Source: Pseudomonas lini
Lineage (GTDB): Bacteria; Pseudomonadota; Gammaproteobacteria; Pseudomonadales; Pseudomonadaceae
DNA: 64,000 bases
Direction of reading: 5' to 3'
Assembly: GCF_001042905.1 (NCBI RefSeq)
Contig: NZ_JYLB01000003.1
Coordinates: 372,001 to 436,000 of the forward strand
Shown: piece after piece, positions 16,692 through 27,000 of the stretch
How the letters are laid out: each line of letters opens with the position of its first letter
Numbering within the stretch: position 1 is the first letter of the stretch
Position numbers and translations under genes: made by a program
The notes under the pieces: model-generated
What the model saw: the letters and a program-made list of their open reading frames with translations, nothing else
Database searches by the model: none
What the model was told of the DNA's origin: nothing

Positions 16692-19600
16692 TGGATCGCG
16701 TTGCCTTTGTTGATAACCAATTGACCACCTTCAAGGACAGTCTGAAGCTTTACCGTGAGGTGACCGAAAGCAATTTCGCCGAGTGGCTGGATAAAGGCCC
16801 TCAGTTCTTTGACAAACCAGCCTTATTGGGAATGAACAGAACCGTCAAACTCGGCAGTGCGAGTGCGACAGTCAGCACAAAAGATAGCGATTTTTCGTCC
16901 ACCGTCGCGGTATGCCCGAAAGACGGCAAATTACTGATTGAAAGTAAATTCGTATCCCTCCATGACATCCCCGTTGGCAACATTAAGGTCGATGTAACAC
17001 CAGTACAGGGTGGCAACCCAGTTCCTGTTGACTTGGACGAACAAGGTAAAGGTGTTTTCAAAGGGATCCCGGGAAAGAAATACTATGTCCGCGTTCAGAG
17101 CAATGTAACCAAAGATCAGATCACCGAGCTCTTCGACTCCTACGACGGTTTAACCCAGCAGCTGCAAACATGGCTGGAAGCTGAGTGGAGAAACTATAAG
17201 CCGCTATGGCCGACCCAGGCATTGTCGACAACTTTTCTTGCTCAACTCAATGGCACCGCCAAAGGCAGCTTGGAGGCAATCAAGGGTGCGTTTGATGGCA
17301 TAAAACGCATATTTGAGATTCTGAAGGACCCTGAGAAATTTGCAGGTGAACTAGGTCAGAGTGCTACCGACCTGATCAAACTTGCGAAAGAAACACCTGC
17401 TGCCATGGAAAAAATAATGCTTCTGGCAAGTGACCAGGCTGCCCTATTTTTGTTGCTGAAAACTGCGGTTATCTGGCTTCTTGAATTGCCACCTAGTGTC
17501 GTCGCGGGCAAGTTCTCCGAGCAGGCCTCCAACATTCTGGTAACAATCCTTATCGACATCGTGTTGGCAGTGGTGTTGACGTTTGCGGCAGAAGGGTCAG
17601 GTATTGCCTATCTGGGCGTCCGCCTGGCGACCTACGGAGCAAAAATCCTTAACGCAGTAACCGGTTTCATTAAAGCCGTTTTCAAGATCCTGAAAGCTTT
17701 CATGGAGTCTATTGAGAAATACAAGAAAGTAGCCGCCCGCGCGGCCGTTGGCGCCTTTGAAAAAGGCAAGGTGAAAATCGGTTGGGATCGCCAAAATCAC
17801 GCAAAAGTGCGAGAGCATGAACACATTGACGACCATTCCAAACAATCAACAAATCCTGATGAAAAAAGCGCTGCCTGCGCCAAGAAAACCTGCACCAATG
17901 GTTGTCCCGTATCGATGGTCACGGGCGAAGAGTTATTGACCCTCACCGATGGCGAGCTCGGTGGTTTGTTGCCCTTCAGCTGGACGCGACTCTATCGCAC
18001 CAGCGCCGCAGAAATCGATTGCGGTCTCGGCTACGGCTGGAGCCATGCCTTGGCCCAACGCGTTGACATCCAAGAAGACGAAGTCCTCTGGACCGACCAT
18101 GAGAACCGCGTCACCACGTTCCCGCTGCCAAGCGTGCAGCGTCCAGCGATCACCAACAGCCTCTCGGAAGCGGCCATTTTCATCGGTGACGACCCTTCCG
18201 AGCTAGTTCTCACGCAGGCCGGCGAACGCAAGCAGTTCTATCATTTCCGCTACAACAGCAAGGGCGCCACGCTTATCGCCATCAGCGACGATTATGGCAA
18301 TCGCCTGCAAATTACCCGTGACATCCACGGGCGAATTAAGCGTGTCGACAACGGTGCCGGTCGCGCCCTCCTCGTGCGTTATGACCGCAAGCACATCGTC
18401 GCCATCGACTATCAGCAGTTCAGGCCGGCGGACAATCTGGAAGATGCCTGGAGCACCGTTCAAACCCTGGTCACCTATGGCTATGACGCCCAGCACCGCC
18501 TGATCGAAGCCAGAAACGCAGCGGGCGAAGCAGAACGCTACGCCTACAACGATCAAAACGTCATTCTTGAGCGCCAACTGGCAGGTGGTGCGAGCTTCTA
18601 CTGGGAATGGGAAAAGGAAGGCAAGTCGGCACGCTGCATCCATCACTGGGCGAGCTTCTCGCAGATGGACGCGCACTACGCCTGGGATGACAAGGGCAGC
18701 GTCACGGTCACGAATGCCGACGGCAGCGAAGAAATCTACACCCACGATGATCAGGCGCGACTGGTAGCTAAAGTCGACCCGAACGGCGCGGAGCACCTCA
18801 AGGCCTACGATGATAAGGGCCGGCTGATCGCCGAATCAGATCCGCTGGGTGCAGTCACCGAGTATCAGTACAACGAAGCCGGACGACTGGTCGCAGTGAT
18901 TCCACCGGAAGACGCACCGACACAGTACGAATACAGCAATGGATTTGTCAGCGAAGTGCTACGGGGTGAGTCGCTATGGAAGTACCAACGCAACGATCAG
19001 GGCGACATCACCGAACAAATCGACCCGGACGGCAACTCGACCCACTACAGCTACAACCGCCAGGGCCGTCTGCTGGAGATCCGTCATCCTGATGGCAGCC
19101 GTCATCAATTGGGCTGGAACAATCTTGGCCAACTGCTCGAAGAACATCTGCCCGACGGCGGTCAGCGCAAGTATCGCTACGACGCATTGGGTCGACAGAT
19201 TACTCGTCAGGACGAAAGCGGCGCGATCACCCACTATCAATGGGACGCGGCGAACCGCCTCGCGCAAATCACTCTACCCGGCGGTGCGACTCGTGCGTTC
19301 ACCTACAACGCTTACGGCAAAGTCACCGCCGAACGCGATGAACTAGGCCGCGTTACCCGCTACGAATATGCGGATAACCTGCATCTGGTCAGCCGTCGCA
19401 TCAACCCGGACGGCAGCCAACTGCGTTACCGCTACGAAAACTCGCGTCTGTTGCTCAGCGAGATAGAAAACGAACGTGGCGAGCACTACCAGCTCGATTA
19501 CTACCCTAACGGCCTGATCCAGCAGGAAACGGGCTTCGACGGTCGCCGCACCGCCTACGAGTATGACCTCAACGGCCAACTGCTGAAGAAAACCGAATTC

Positions 19601-21415
19601 GGCGATGACGGCAGCGAACTGGTTACCGAGTACCAGCGCGACGCCGCGGGCCGCCTGCTGGTAAAGACCCTGGCCGATGGCGAAGAAATTCACTACAGCT
19701 ACGATGCATTGGGTCGCCTGGTAAACGTCGACGACGGCCACTGGCCTCTCGCCTACGAATATGACCCGCAAGACCGCCTGATCACCGAACACCAAGGCTG
19801 GGGCACCACGCGTTACGAGTATGACAAACTCGGCCAACTGAGCCACTGCCGCCTCCCCGACGGCAGCAAGCTCGACTACCGCCACCAATCCGGCGGTCGC
19901 TTGGGCAGCATCGACCTCAACGGCTCGCGCCTGACGACTCACCAGTTCAGCGCAGGCCGCGAGCAGCAACGTCAACAAGGCCTGCTGCTCAGCCAATACC
20001 AGTACGACGAACAAGGCCGACTGCAAGCCCACACGGTGGGTCAGCAAGATCGCAACCTGTTCCAGCGGCGCTACGCCTACGATGCCAATGGCAATCTCGC
20101 CGGCATCGACGACAGCCGCAAAGGCAATCGCAGCTACCACTACGACCCGCTCGACAGACTGATCAACGTCCGTGGCACCACCCCGGAAAGCTTCGCCCAC
20201 GACCCGGCGGGCAACCTCCTGGGCCAAGGCGACCAGCCAACTGCAAACCTGGCCAACGTCAAAGGCAATCGCCTGCTCATGCAGGGCGACCGCCACTACG
20301 ACTACGACGCCTACGGCAACCTGGCGCGGGAACGTCGAGGAACCGGGCAGAAACTCGTCACCGGATATCACTATGACTGCCAGCACCGCCTGATCGGCGT
20401 CAGCCTCCCCGGCGGCAGTAATGCAACCTACAAATACGACGCCTTTGGCCGCCGTATCGCCAAGATCGTCGATGGCCACACCACAGAATTCCTGTGGCAA
20501 GGCGAACGTCTCATCGCCGAAAGCGCCAACAACCGCTATCGCAGCTACATCTATGAACCGGGCACCTTCCGCCCATTGGCCATGCTCGATGGCGAAGGCC
20601 CGCTCAAAGCCGAACCGTTCTACTACCAACTGGACCACCTTGGCACCCCGCAGGAACTCACCGACTACAGCGGCCAGATCATGTGGTCGGCGAAATACCG
20701 CGCCTACGGCAACCTCGCCACTCTCGACATTGCCGAAATCGACAACCCACTGCGCTTCCAAGGTCAGTACTTCGACGGGGAAACGGGCTTACATTACAAC
20801 CGGAATCGCTACTACAATCCGGGCACTGGGCGGTACCTGACGCCGGATCCGATCAAGCTTGCGGGTGGGTTGAACAACTACCAGTACGTGCCTAACCCTA
20901 CTGGGTGGGTGGATCCGTTGGGATTGAGTGGAGAATGTCCGGACACAGAAAAATGCAGAATTCCAGTAGAGGACCCCTCTAGTCCGACAGGAGCAAGTGT
21001 CGACTCAGGTGAAAGCCGCGCACCTGATGCTTCTGGACGTAAATATAGGGTTGGTCAAAGTACAGCAAACCCGAAAGATATTAATTTCACACAACCAGGT
21101 GTAAACAAAAACGGCCAAGGTTACGAGCAGGAGATGCGTAATGGCACTTGGGATTGGCAACGATCAGGCCCCATCCGAGTAATGGAGGTCGATGGTCAGC
21201 TCGTGTCTTATGACAATCGACGACTCAGAGCAGCTCAAATGGCGGATCTAGAAAAGATACCTATTGAAATTGTAGCGGCTGAAGACATCATGCCAGGGTC
21301 AAAAAAGACCTGGGAAAAAGCATTTAAGATGCGAAGAAATGAACAACGCAACTGGGTGGATGGTCAACCAGCACCCGCTACAGGCATTAAAACTCTGCCT
21401 AAAATTAACGAATAG
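16691..21415 (+). CDS. Rhs-family type VI effector 1 (ParB-like C-terminal toxin candidate)
   Basis: A 1574-residue Rhs protein. Residues 1-400 form an N-terminal region with hydrophobic segments near 251-273 and 280-316; I see no PAAR motif. The DUF6531 entry (CPVSMVTGEELLTLTDGELG) is near 403, then many YD repeats (YxYDxxGRL) form the encapsulating shell, ending with the core motif PTGWVDPLGL at about 1403-1412. This fits PxxxxDPxGL, the autocleavage site known in Rhs effectors. The released tip (about 162 residues) is lower in GC and contains LVSYDNRRLRAAQMA, resembling the DN-R-x-x-AA signature of ParB-like folds. The toxin activity is inferred, not shown. An immunity gene follows 11 nt later. 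Confidence 0.9.
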   Translation: MDRVAFVDNQLTTFKDSLKLYREVTESNFAEWLDKGPQFFDKPALLGMNRTVKLGSASATVSTKDSDFSSTVAVCPKDGKLLIESKFVSLHDIPVGNIKVDVTPVQGGNPVPVDLDEQGKGVFKGIPGKKYYVRVQSNVTKDQITELFDSYDGLTQQLQTWLEAEWRNYKPLWPTQALSTTFLAQLNGTAKGSLEAIKGAFDGIKRIFEILKDPEKFAGELGQSATDLIKLAKETPAAMEKIMLLASDQAALFLLLKTAVIWLLELPPSVVAGKFSEQASNILVTILIDIVLAVVLTFAAEGSGIAYLGVRLATYGAKILNAVTGFIKAVFKILKAFMESIEKYKKVAARAAVGAFEKGKVKIGWDRQNHAKVREHEHIDDHSKQSTNPDEKSAACAKKTCTNGCPVSMVTGEELLTLTDGELGGLLPFSWTRLYRTSAAEIDCGLGYGWSHALAQRVDIQEDEVLWTDHENRVTTFPLPSVQRPAITNSLSEAAIFIGDDPSELVLTQAGERKQFYHFRYNSKGATLIAISDDYGNRLQITRDIHGRIKRVDNGAGRALLVRYDRKHIVAIDYQQFRPADNLEDAWSTVQTLVTYGYDAQHRLIEARNAAGEAERYAYNDQNVILERQLAGGASFYWEWEKEGKSARCIHHWASFSQMDAHYAWDDKGSVTVTNADGSEEIYTHDDQARLVAKVDPNGAEHLKAYDDKGRLIAESDPLGAVTEYQYNEAGRLVAVIPPEDAPTQYEYSNGFVSEVLRGESLWKYQRNDQGDITEQIDPDGNSTHYSYNRQGRLLEIRHPDGSRHQLGWNNLGQLLEEHLPDGGQRKYRYDALGRQITRQDESGAITHYQWDAANRLAQITLPGGATRAFTYNAYGKVTAERDELGRVTRYEYADNLHLVSRRINPDGSQLRYRYENSRLLLSEIENERGEHYQLDYYPNGLIQQETGFDGRRTAYEYDLNGQLLKKTEFGDDGSELVTEYQRDAAGRLLVKTLADGEEIHYSYDALGRLVNVDDGHWPLAYEYDPQDRLITEHQGWGTTRYEYDKLGQLSHCRLPDGSKLDYRHQSGGRLGSIDLNGSRLTTHQFSAGREQQRQQGLLLSQYQYDEQGRLQAHTVGQQDRNLFQRRYAYDANGNLAGIDDSRKGNRSYHYDPLDRLINVRGTTPESFAHDPAGNLLGQGDQPTANLANVKGNRLLMQGDRHYDYDAYGNLARERRGTGQKLVTGYHYDCQHRLIGVSLPGGSNATYKYDAFGRRIAKIVDGHTTEFLWQGERLIAESANNRYRSYIYEPGTFRPLAMLDGEGPLKAEPFYYQLDHLGTPQELTDYSGQIMWSAKYRAYGNLATLDIAEIDNPLRFQGQYFDGETGLHYNRNRYYNPGTGRYLTPDPIKLAGGLNNYQYVPNPTGWVDPLGLSGECPDTEKCRIPVEDPSSPTGASVDSGESRAPDASGRKYRVGQSTANPKDINFTQPGVNKNGQGYEQEMRNGTWDWQRSGPIRVMEVDGQLVSYDNRRLRAAQMADLEKIPIEIVAAEDIMPGSKKTWEKAFKMRRNEQRNWVDGQPAPATGIKTLPKINE

Positions 21416-21426
21416 GTAAAAATAAA

Positions 21427-21879
21427 ATGTTTCGCGAAGACAAAGAAAAAGTACAAAACCACTGGCAAGAAGAGATATACCCTCGTCAAAACTCCATAAC
21501 GTCAAACAATGGATTCTATTGCCTATTTGAGACGTCAGAGAAAGAGCAATCGTTAAAAAACAAAACTTGGCTGCCTGCATTAGATTTTTCTTCAGTCGAA
21601 AATGGGCTTTGTGAAGGCTTGGCGACTATTTACACGACAGAAGACTCTAAAGGCAACATCATACAATGCGGCGAGTGTCTAGCATCCGGAGAAGATGGTT
21701 TTATCTCACTGACAAAAAAAGACACTGATGAACTGGTTTGGTTAATTGTATTAAGCACAACAAATCCTTTCGACAGAATAGAACTGCATGACGAATTCAT
21801 TCATGCAACTTCTTCGAGCGGAATAAAGGTGACAATCCCACCAGAACGTCCAGATAAGCTTGCCATCCAGTGGAAATAA
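21427..21879 (+). CDS. Candidate immunity protein for Rhs 1
   Basis: A 150-residue acidic, cytoplasmic-type protein without signal peptide or membrane segment. It starts MFREDKEKVQNHW and ends PERPDKLAIQWK. It lies 11 nt after the rhs 1 stop, is AT-rich like the toxin tip, and has no relation in sequence to the other small proteins of the island. I do not recognise its family. The immunity role is inferred solely from position and size. The same frame resumes after its stop with unrelated remnant sequence. Confidence 0.6.
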   Translation: MFREDKEKVQNHWQEEIYPRQNSITSNNGFYCLFETSEKEQSLKNKTWLPALDFSSVENGLCEGLATIYTTEDSKGNIIQCGECLASGEDGFISLTKKDTDELVWLIVLSTTNPFDRIELHDEFIHATSSSGIKVTIPPERPDKLAIQWK

Positions 21880-21909
21880 TACAAAAAATTCAAAAAGACT
21901 AATATAGCA

Positions 21910-22173
21910 AAACCTGCCCAAGACACTGATAACACCAGCCACGACTTAGTCTTTTTACTCAATGATGAAAAAACGGGCAAACCGAAGCAGAATATTCCCT
22001 ATCGAATAACGCTTGAATCCGGGATTATTGTTGATGGTGTCACTGACAACAAGGGGATGACCCAAAAAGTCTCATCTAACAAAGCTGAAAAAGCCACTAT
22101 CGAGGCCCCGTATTATGGCAACACAACAAGCGACGCTCACTCCAACCACGGATCAGACACCTGTAACTGTTAG
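21910..22173 (+). pseudogene. Remnant of a VgrG/PAAR-associated C-terminal domain
   Basis: An open frame without its own start encodes HDLVFLLNDEKTGKPKQNIP, followed by a YRITLESG block, then VDGVTDNKGMTQKV and a C-terminal DTCNC. The pattern (fluid-phase effector linker with TGKPxxxxxYRIxxxSG and GVTDxxGxT) is familiar from C-terminal extensions of type VI effectors and VgrGs. No N-terminal half exists here, so it is a leftover of a replaced gene. The following 195 nt, up to 22368, hold no supported gene. Confidence 0.5.
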
Positions 22174-22368
22174 CATCCCGACCAAGGAGCTAAGCGGCAC
22201 GCAATGGGTGCACCAGAAGACGTACCTGAAATGGACGGTGTAAATATCGAGTGGGTCCATAGCACCCCAGCTTAATCAATCAGTGCTGCGACCAGCATGG
22301 CGTCGGGCTACGGGATTGTGTATCCGCCGGCACTTACAAATCGCCATACACAGCGAAAGGTCATAGAC

Positions 22369-22524
22369 ATGACAATATCCAACATGTCTGGAAAAACAAT
22401 TTTAAACGCTTCTGGCGCCTCCGTTGTGATCACTCACTTAAGCGACTTGAATCCAGTAGGTACTACATATGGAGTTAAAAAGCTTGTTTCCGACCCTCCA
22501 CATTGGTCAACCGATGGACATTAA
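22369..22524 (+). CDS. Small ORF, possible effector C-terminal remnant
   Basis: A 51-residue frame beginning MTISNMSGKTILNASG and ending PPHWSTDGH, with AAAGG ten bases before the ATG. The frame is open for a further 24 codons upstream. It overlaps the start of the next gene by 11 nt, an arrangement typical of effector-immunity pairs. It is far too short for a complete effector and I recognise no family, so it is either the tail of a truncated effector or an independent small gene. Confidence 0.35.
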   Translation: MTISNMSGKTILNASGASVVITHLSDLNPVGTTYGVKKLVSDPPHWSTDGH

Positions 22525-23275
22525 ACATACTCTTTTCATCATTCTGACTATTTTTTCAGGGTCAGCATTTGCCCAAGACACTGGATTTGGATTCGTTAAA
22601 AACAACCCAGACGGGCAAACTTATTTATATACAACCCAGAATATTTCAAGCAACGAAGTCATTTCAGTCCAATTTCCTCAGGATAGAACCGTTGCTTGCT
22701 GCAAATTAACAAAAACAACTGGTGAAAAACAGCAGCAGGGCGATGCAATGGACCTGCTCAACGAATCCGACATGCACATCTATGGGCTTGACATTCAATA
22801 CACAGCACCTTTCATCGGCATAGCTGTAGTTGGTAAAAATGCAACCGAAAACGGCGTCTCAGCCGTTGAGATCAAGGACCAAGCTACAACTATCAGCACC
22901 TGTTTGAGTCAAGAAGGCGTTCATCTCTTCTCTAGAAAAAATGGGAGTTTGAACGGTCACTTGTATTTGAGCCTAGGTTACGATGCAGAGCCAACGTCAA
23001 ATTCTTGCGAAACGGAAAATGCTGAGTCCGTTCCGACCGACGTCTCCGGCTACATCAAAAACAGAGACAACTGTGATTCTTTGCGCGGAGATATTCCTGA
23101 ACGGGACCCCGCCGACCCGGACAACCTCAGCCGTGTCATCAGCGACATCAATAAATACTGCAAAGGCACAGATCAAAAACTGAAGCAGTTGAAAGAGAAA
23201 TACTCCGGAAACGAAAGCATTGTGAAGTTGCTCTCGACTTACGAAGAAAATATTGAAGCGGATATGAGTTTTTAG
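22514..23275 (+). CDS. Periplasmic protein, candidate immunity factor
   Basis: The start MDIKHTLFIILTIFSGSAFA (ATG 22514) gives a clear Sec signal peptide; an ATG 45 nt earlier would bury it. The mature part of about 233 residues carries several cysteines (a CC pair, CLSQEGVHLFSRK, a C-terminal CDSLRGD and KYC), fitting disulfides in the periplasm. The C-terminal 60 residues are helical and charged. A secreted immunity protein would answer a peptidoglycan- or envelope-targeting effector, whose gene here is only a remnant. Function is inferred from location and signal peptide; base composition is intermediate between Rhs cores and AT-rich tips. Confidence 0.55.
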   Translation: MDIKHTLFIILTIFSGSAFAQDTGFGFVKNNPDGQTYLYTTQNISSNEVISVQFPQDRTVACCKLTKTTGEKQQQGDAMDLLNESDMHIYGLDIQYTAPFIGIAVVGKNATENGVSAVEIKDQATTISTCLSQEGVHLFSRKNGSLNGHLYLSLGYDAEPTSNSCETENAESVPTDVSGYIKNRDNCDSLRGDIPERDPADPDNLSRVISDINKYCKGTDQKLKQLKEKYSGNESIVKLLSTYEENIEADMSF

Positions 23276-23299
23276 ATTCACTCATCAAGGACGGCTGTT

Positions 23300-24037
23300 G
23301 TGACATCTGAAAACACCAATCCACAGGTCTGGTTATCCGAAACCCCGCTACTGCCGGGTGAACGCCTTTACCTGATCATCAGTGCGGCCAGTGATGCCGA
23401 AGCGCTCAAGACGCTTTACCAAAATGAACCCACAACCCAGGCGATCCCGATCTGGGGCGGTACACCCTACGCGGCTTGGCAGCCAGTGATGCCCTACCTC
23501 ACCGAGTTGAAACCCAACTCAAGCTTCCTGCCATGGATCGCCGAAACCGACGCCCTCGATTGGGGATGGCTGGCCGTATCCCGCTCCGAGCCGAACGTGG
23601 TGTTTGAACACCTTCGCAGCCTGACTCAAGTGAAGATGCCGGATGGGACGGAAGTGTTTTTCCGGTTTTGGGATGGGCGGCATATCTACCCGATTCTGGC
23701 AGGACTCGGCGATGCCGCCGGTGAAGTGCTGCCGGTGTTTGATCGGTACCTGATCAATGGGAAGAGCCTGGAAGTGGGGCCGCGCGCGGTGCCATCGGCG
23801 AAGGACTGGCCTTGGTGGGAGGTGCCGCAGAAGTTGCTCGACAGTCTCGCGAAACAAAACCCGTCGACCCTTATCGGCAACCTGATGCAATGGCTGGAAG
23901 AGGAACGTCCAGACATCTACGCCGCTTACCCCGAGAGCAATCTGAAGCTGAAAATCGCACGTTTCGTGCGCCGCCCGGATGCTCCGAAAAACCTTAATGA
24001 AGCACTGTTAAACCACCTGATTCTGGAGCAAGGCTGA
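23300..24037 (+). CDS. DUF4123 effector adaptor, second copy
   Basis: A 245-residue protein starting at GTG 23300 (ACGGC six bases upstream, weak site). It is nearly identical to the adaptor at 15954 over most of its length: GERLYLIISAASDAEALKTL, WGGTPYAAWQPVMPYL and the C-terminal LNEALLNHLILEQG match; differences cluster in the first 20 residues. It overlaps rhs 2 by one base (TGATG), as the first copy overlaps rhs 1. It is expected to recruit Rhs 2 to a VgrG, but no vgrG accompanies this unit, so it probably uses the product of 13922. Confidence 0.9.
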   Translation: MTSENTNPQVWLSETPLLPGERLYLIISAASDAEALKTLYQNEPTTQAIPIWGGTPYAAWQPVMPYLTELKPNSSFLPWIAETDALDWGWLAVSRSEPNVVFEHLRSLTQVKMPDGTEVFFRFWDGRHIYPILAGLGDAAGEVLPVFDRYLINGKSLEVGPRAVPSAKDWPWWEVPQKLLDSLAKQNPSTLIGNLMQWLEEERPDIYAAYPESNLKLKIARFVRRPDAPKNLNEALLNHLILEQG

Positions 24038-27000
24038 TGGATCGCGTTGCCTACGTTGACAACCAACTGAGCACGTTCAAGGACAGCTTGAAGCTGTATC
24101 AAGAACAGACCAAAACCTGGTACGCGAAAGCCGCCGACAAAGGCAGTCGAGCAACAGACCTGCCCTCCCTGCTCGGCATGGAGCGTGTGATAAAAGTCGG
24201 CAACACCAGCAAATCGGTGAGCATGACCGATGGCGACTTCGCCTCGAACGTTGCCCAGTGCCCGCTCAAGGGGCCGCTGCTGATCGAGAGCAAATTCGAA
24301 TCGGTGTATGACATCCCGCTGGGTGACATCGAAGTCGAAATCGTTGCGGTAGAAGGCGGCGCTGTCAGCAAAGTCAAACTCGACGCACAAGGCAAAGCCA
24401 GCTGGACGGGCGGTGTTCCGGGCAAGTTCTACAAGATCCGTGTTCACAACGAAGTAACGCCGGCTCAGATCGATACCCTGTTCAAGTCCTATGACGGCCT
24501 GACCGGGCAACTGGAAGGTTTCCTGCGTAAGGAATGGGCCGGCTTCAAACCGCAATGGTCGAACATGTCCGCTTCGGGAACCGCCATGGCTGTCGGCAAC
24601 GGCATCCTTGAAGGTGGTTGGGAAGCGATCAAAGGGGTCTGGGACGGCATCAGCCTGGTGCTCGATATCCTGCAAGACCCGAGCAAGTTTGCGAAAGACC
24701 TCGGTGCCGGCACACAAAAACTGGTAGCTCTGGCAAAAGAAGCGCCAGACGTCATGAAAAAAGCCATGCTGCTGGCCAGCGACGAGGCCGCGCTGTTCCT
24801 AATGGTACGCAGTGCCGTGATCTGGCTGGCCGGCCTGCCACCGATGAAGATGGCCGGTGACGCCGCAAAAATGACCACGGCGGCGGTCGTCGGCATCGCG
24901 ATCGACATCGTGATTTCGATCGTGCTGACCATTGCTGCAGAGGGTACTGGTGTCATTTACCTCGCCGCGCGCTTGAAAAAGTACGGCGAAATCATCATCA
25001 AGGCCGTGACCGGTTTTGTGGAGTCGGTGTTCAAGATCATCAAAGGCTTCATGGAATACGTCGCGAAATACACTGCTGTGGCGGCTCGTGGCGTGACGGC
25101 TCAGGTGAAAAAAGGGGTGGCGCAGGTTCGTTTTGACGGGAAGAAAAACGCAAAACTGGGCAAGGGCAAAACCGGCGACGACGCTTCCAGGCAAGCCAAG
25201 ACACCTGCCGACCAAAGCGCTGAGCCTGCGGCGAAAACCTGTACCGACAAGTGCCCCGTGTCGATGGTCACCGGTGAAGAGTTATTGACGCTCAATGATG
25301 GCCAGCTCGACGGCCTGCTGCCGTTTGAGTGGACACGTCTTTATCGAAGCAGCGCAGTGGAAATCGATTGTGGTCTGGGTTATGGCTGGAGCCATGCGCT
25401 GGCGCACCGAATCGAAATCAATGGCGACGAAGTCCTCTGGACCGACCACGAAAATCGGGCAACGCCATTTCCACTTCCAAACCAACAACGCCCGGCGATC
25501 ACCAACAGCCTGTCACGGGCAGCGATTTTCCTCGGTGACGACCCGTCGGAACTGGTTCTGGCGCAAGCCGGGAGCCGTCCATCGTTCTACCACTTCCGTT
25601 ACAACAGCAAGGGCGCAACCCTGATCGCCATCAGCGACAGCTATGGCAATCGGCTGCATATCACCCGTGACATCCACGGCAGAATCAAACGCCTCGACAA
25701 TGGTGCCGGTCGCGCCCTGCTCTTGCGATACGACCGTAAACACATCATCGCCGTTGACTATCAGCAGTTCATTCCCGCCGACAATCTGGAAGACGCCTGG
25801 AACACCCTCCAGACGCTGGTCACGTACAGCTATGACACGCAGCACCGCCTGATTGAAGCGAGGAACGCTGCCGGTGAAGCCGAACACTATCGCTACAACG
25901 ATCAACATGTGATTCTTGAGCGGCAACTGGCGGGTGGCGCGAGTTTCTTCTGGGAGTGGGAGAACGAAGGCAAGTTGTCACGCTGCATCCATCACTGGGC
26001 GAGTTTCTCGCAGATGGAAGCGCATTACGCCTGGGACGATAAAGGCAGTGTCACCGTTACCAACGCCGATGGCAGCGAAGAGGTTTACACCCACGACGAT
26101 AAAGCGCGGCTAATCAGCAAGATCGATCCCGACGGCGCTGAACACCTGAAGGCCTATGACGAAAAAGGTCAGCTGATCGCAGAAAAAGATCCGCTGGGTG
26201 CTGTTACCGAGTATCGGTACGACGAAGACGGTTTGATGACCGCCGTTATTCCTCCAGAAGATGAACCCGTTTCGTATGAATACAGCAACGGGTTCGTCAG
26301 CGACGTGCACCGAGGCAAAGCCACCTGGAAATATCAACGCAACCATCAGGGCGATATCACTCAGCAGATTGACCCGCACGGGAATGCCACCCTCTACAGC
26401 TACGACCGCCAAGGCCGGCTGCTGGAAATCCGTCACCCCGATGGCAGCCGTCATCAACTGGGCTGGAACAACCTCGGCCAACTGCTGGAGGAGCATCTGC
26501 CCGACGGTGGCCAGCGCAAGTACCGTTACGACGCCTTGGGCCGGCAGATCACCCGTCAGGAAGAAACCGGCGCCATCACCCACTACCAATGGGACGCTGC
26601 CAACCGCCTCGCGCAAATCACCCTGCCCGGCGGCGCTACGCGTGCCTTCACCTACAACGCCTACGGCAAAGTCACTGCCGAACGCGATGAACTGGGCCGC
26701 GTCACCCGCTACGAATACGCCGATGGCCTGCACCTGGTCAGCCGTCGCCTCAACCCGGATGGCAGTCAGCTTCGCTACCGCTACGACAACTCACGTTTGC
26801 TGCTTACTGAAATCGAAAACGAACGTGGCGAGCACTACCACCTCGATTACTACCCGAACGGCCTGATCCAGCAGGAAACCGGTTTCGACGGTCGCCGTAC
26901 CGCCTACGAGTACGACCTCAACGGCCAACTGCTGAAGAAAACCGAATTCGGTGACGACGGCAGTGAGTTGGTCACCGAATACCAGCGCGATGCCGCAGGC

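Noticed and set aside
19343..20761. A 472-codon open frame on the minus strand, and a similar one at 26791-27987
   Set aside because: Both are antisense to the Rhs YD-repeat shells. High-GC repetitive coding DNA leaves the opposite strand open; the products are V/A-rich and repetitive with no ribosome site.
22297..22368. Extended N terminus (MASGYGIVYPP) for the 51-codon frame
   Set aside because: No ribosome site before this ATG and the composition changes within it; the AAAGG-preceded ATG at 22369 is preferred.
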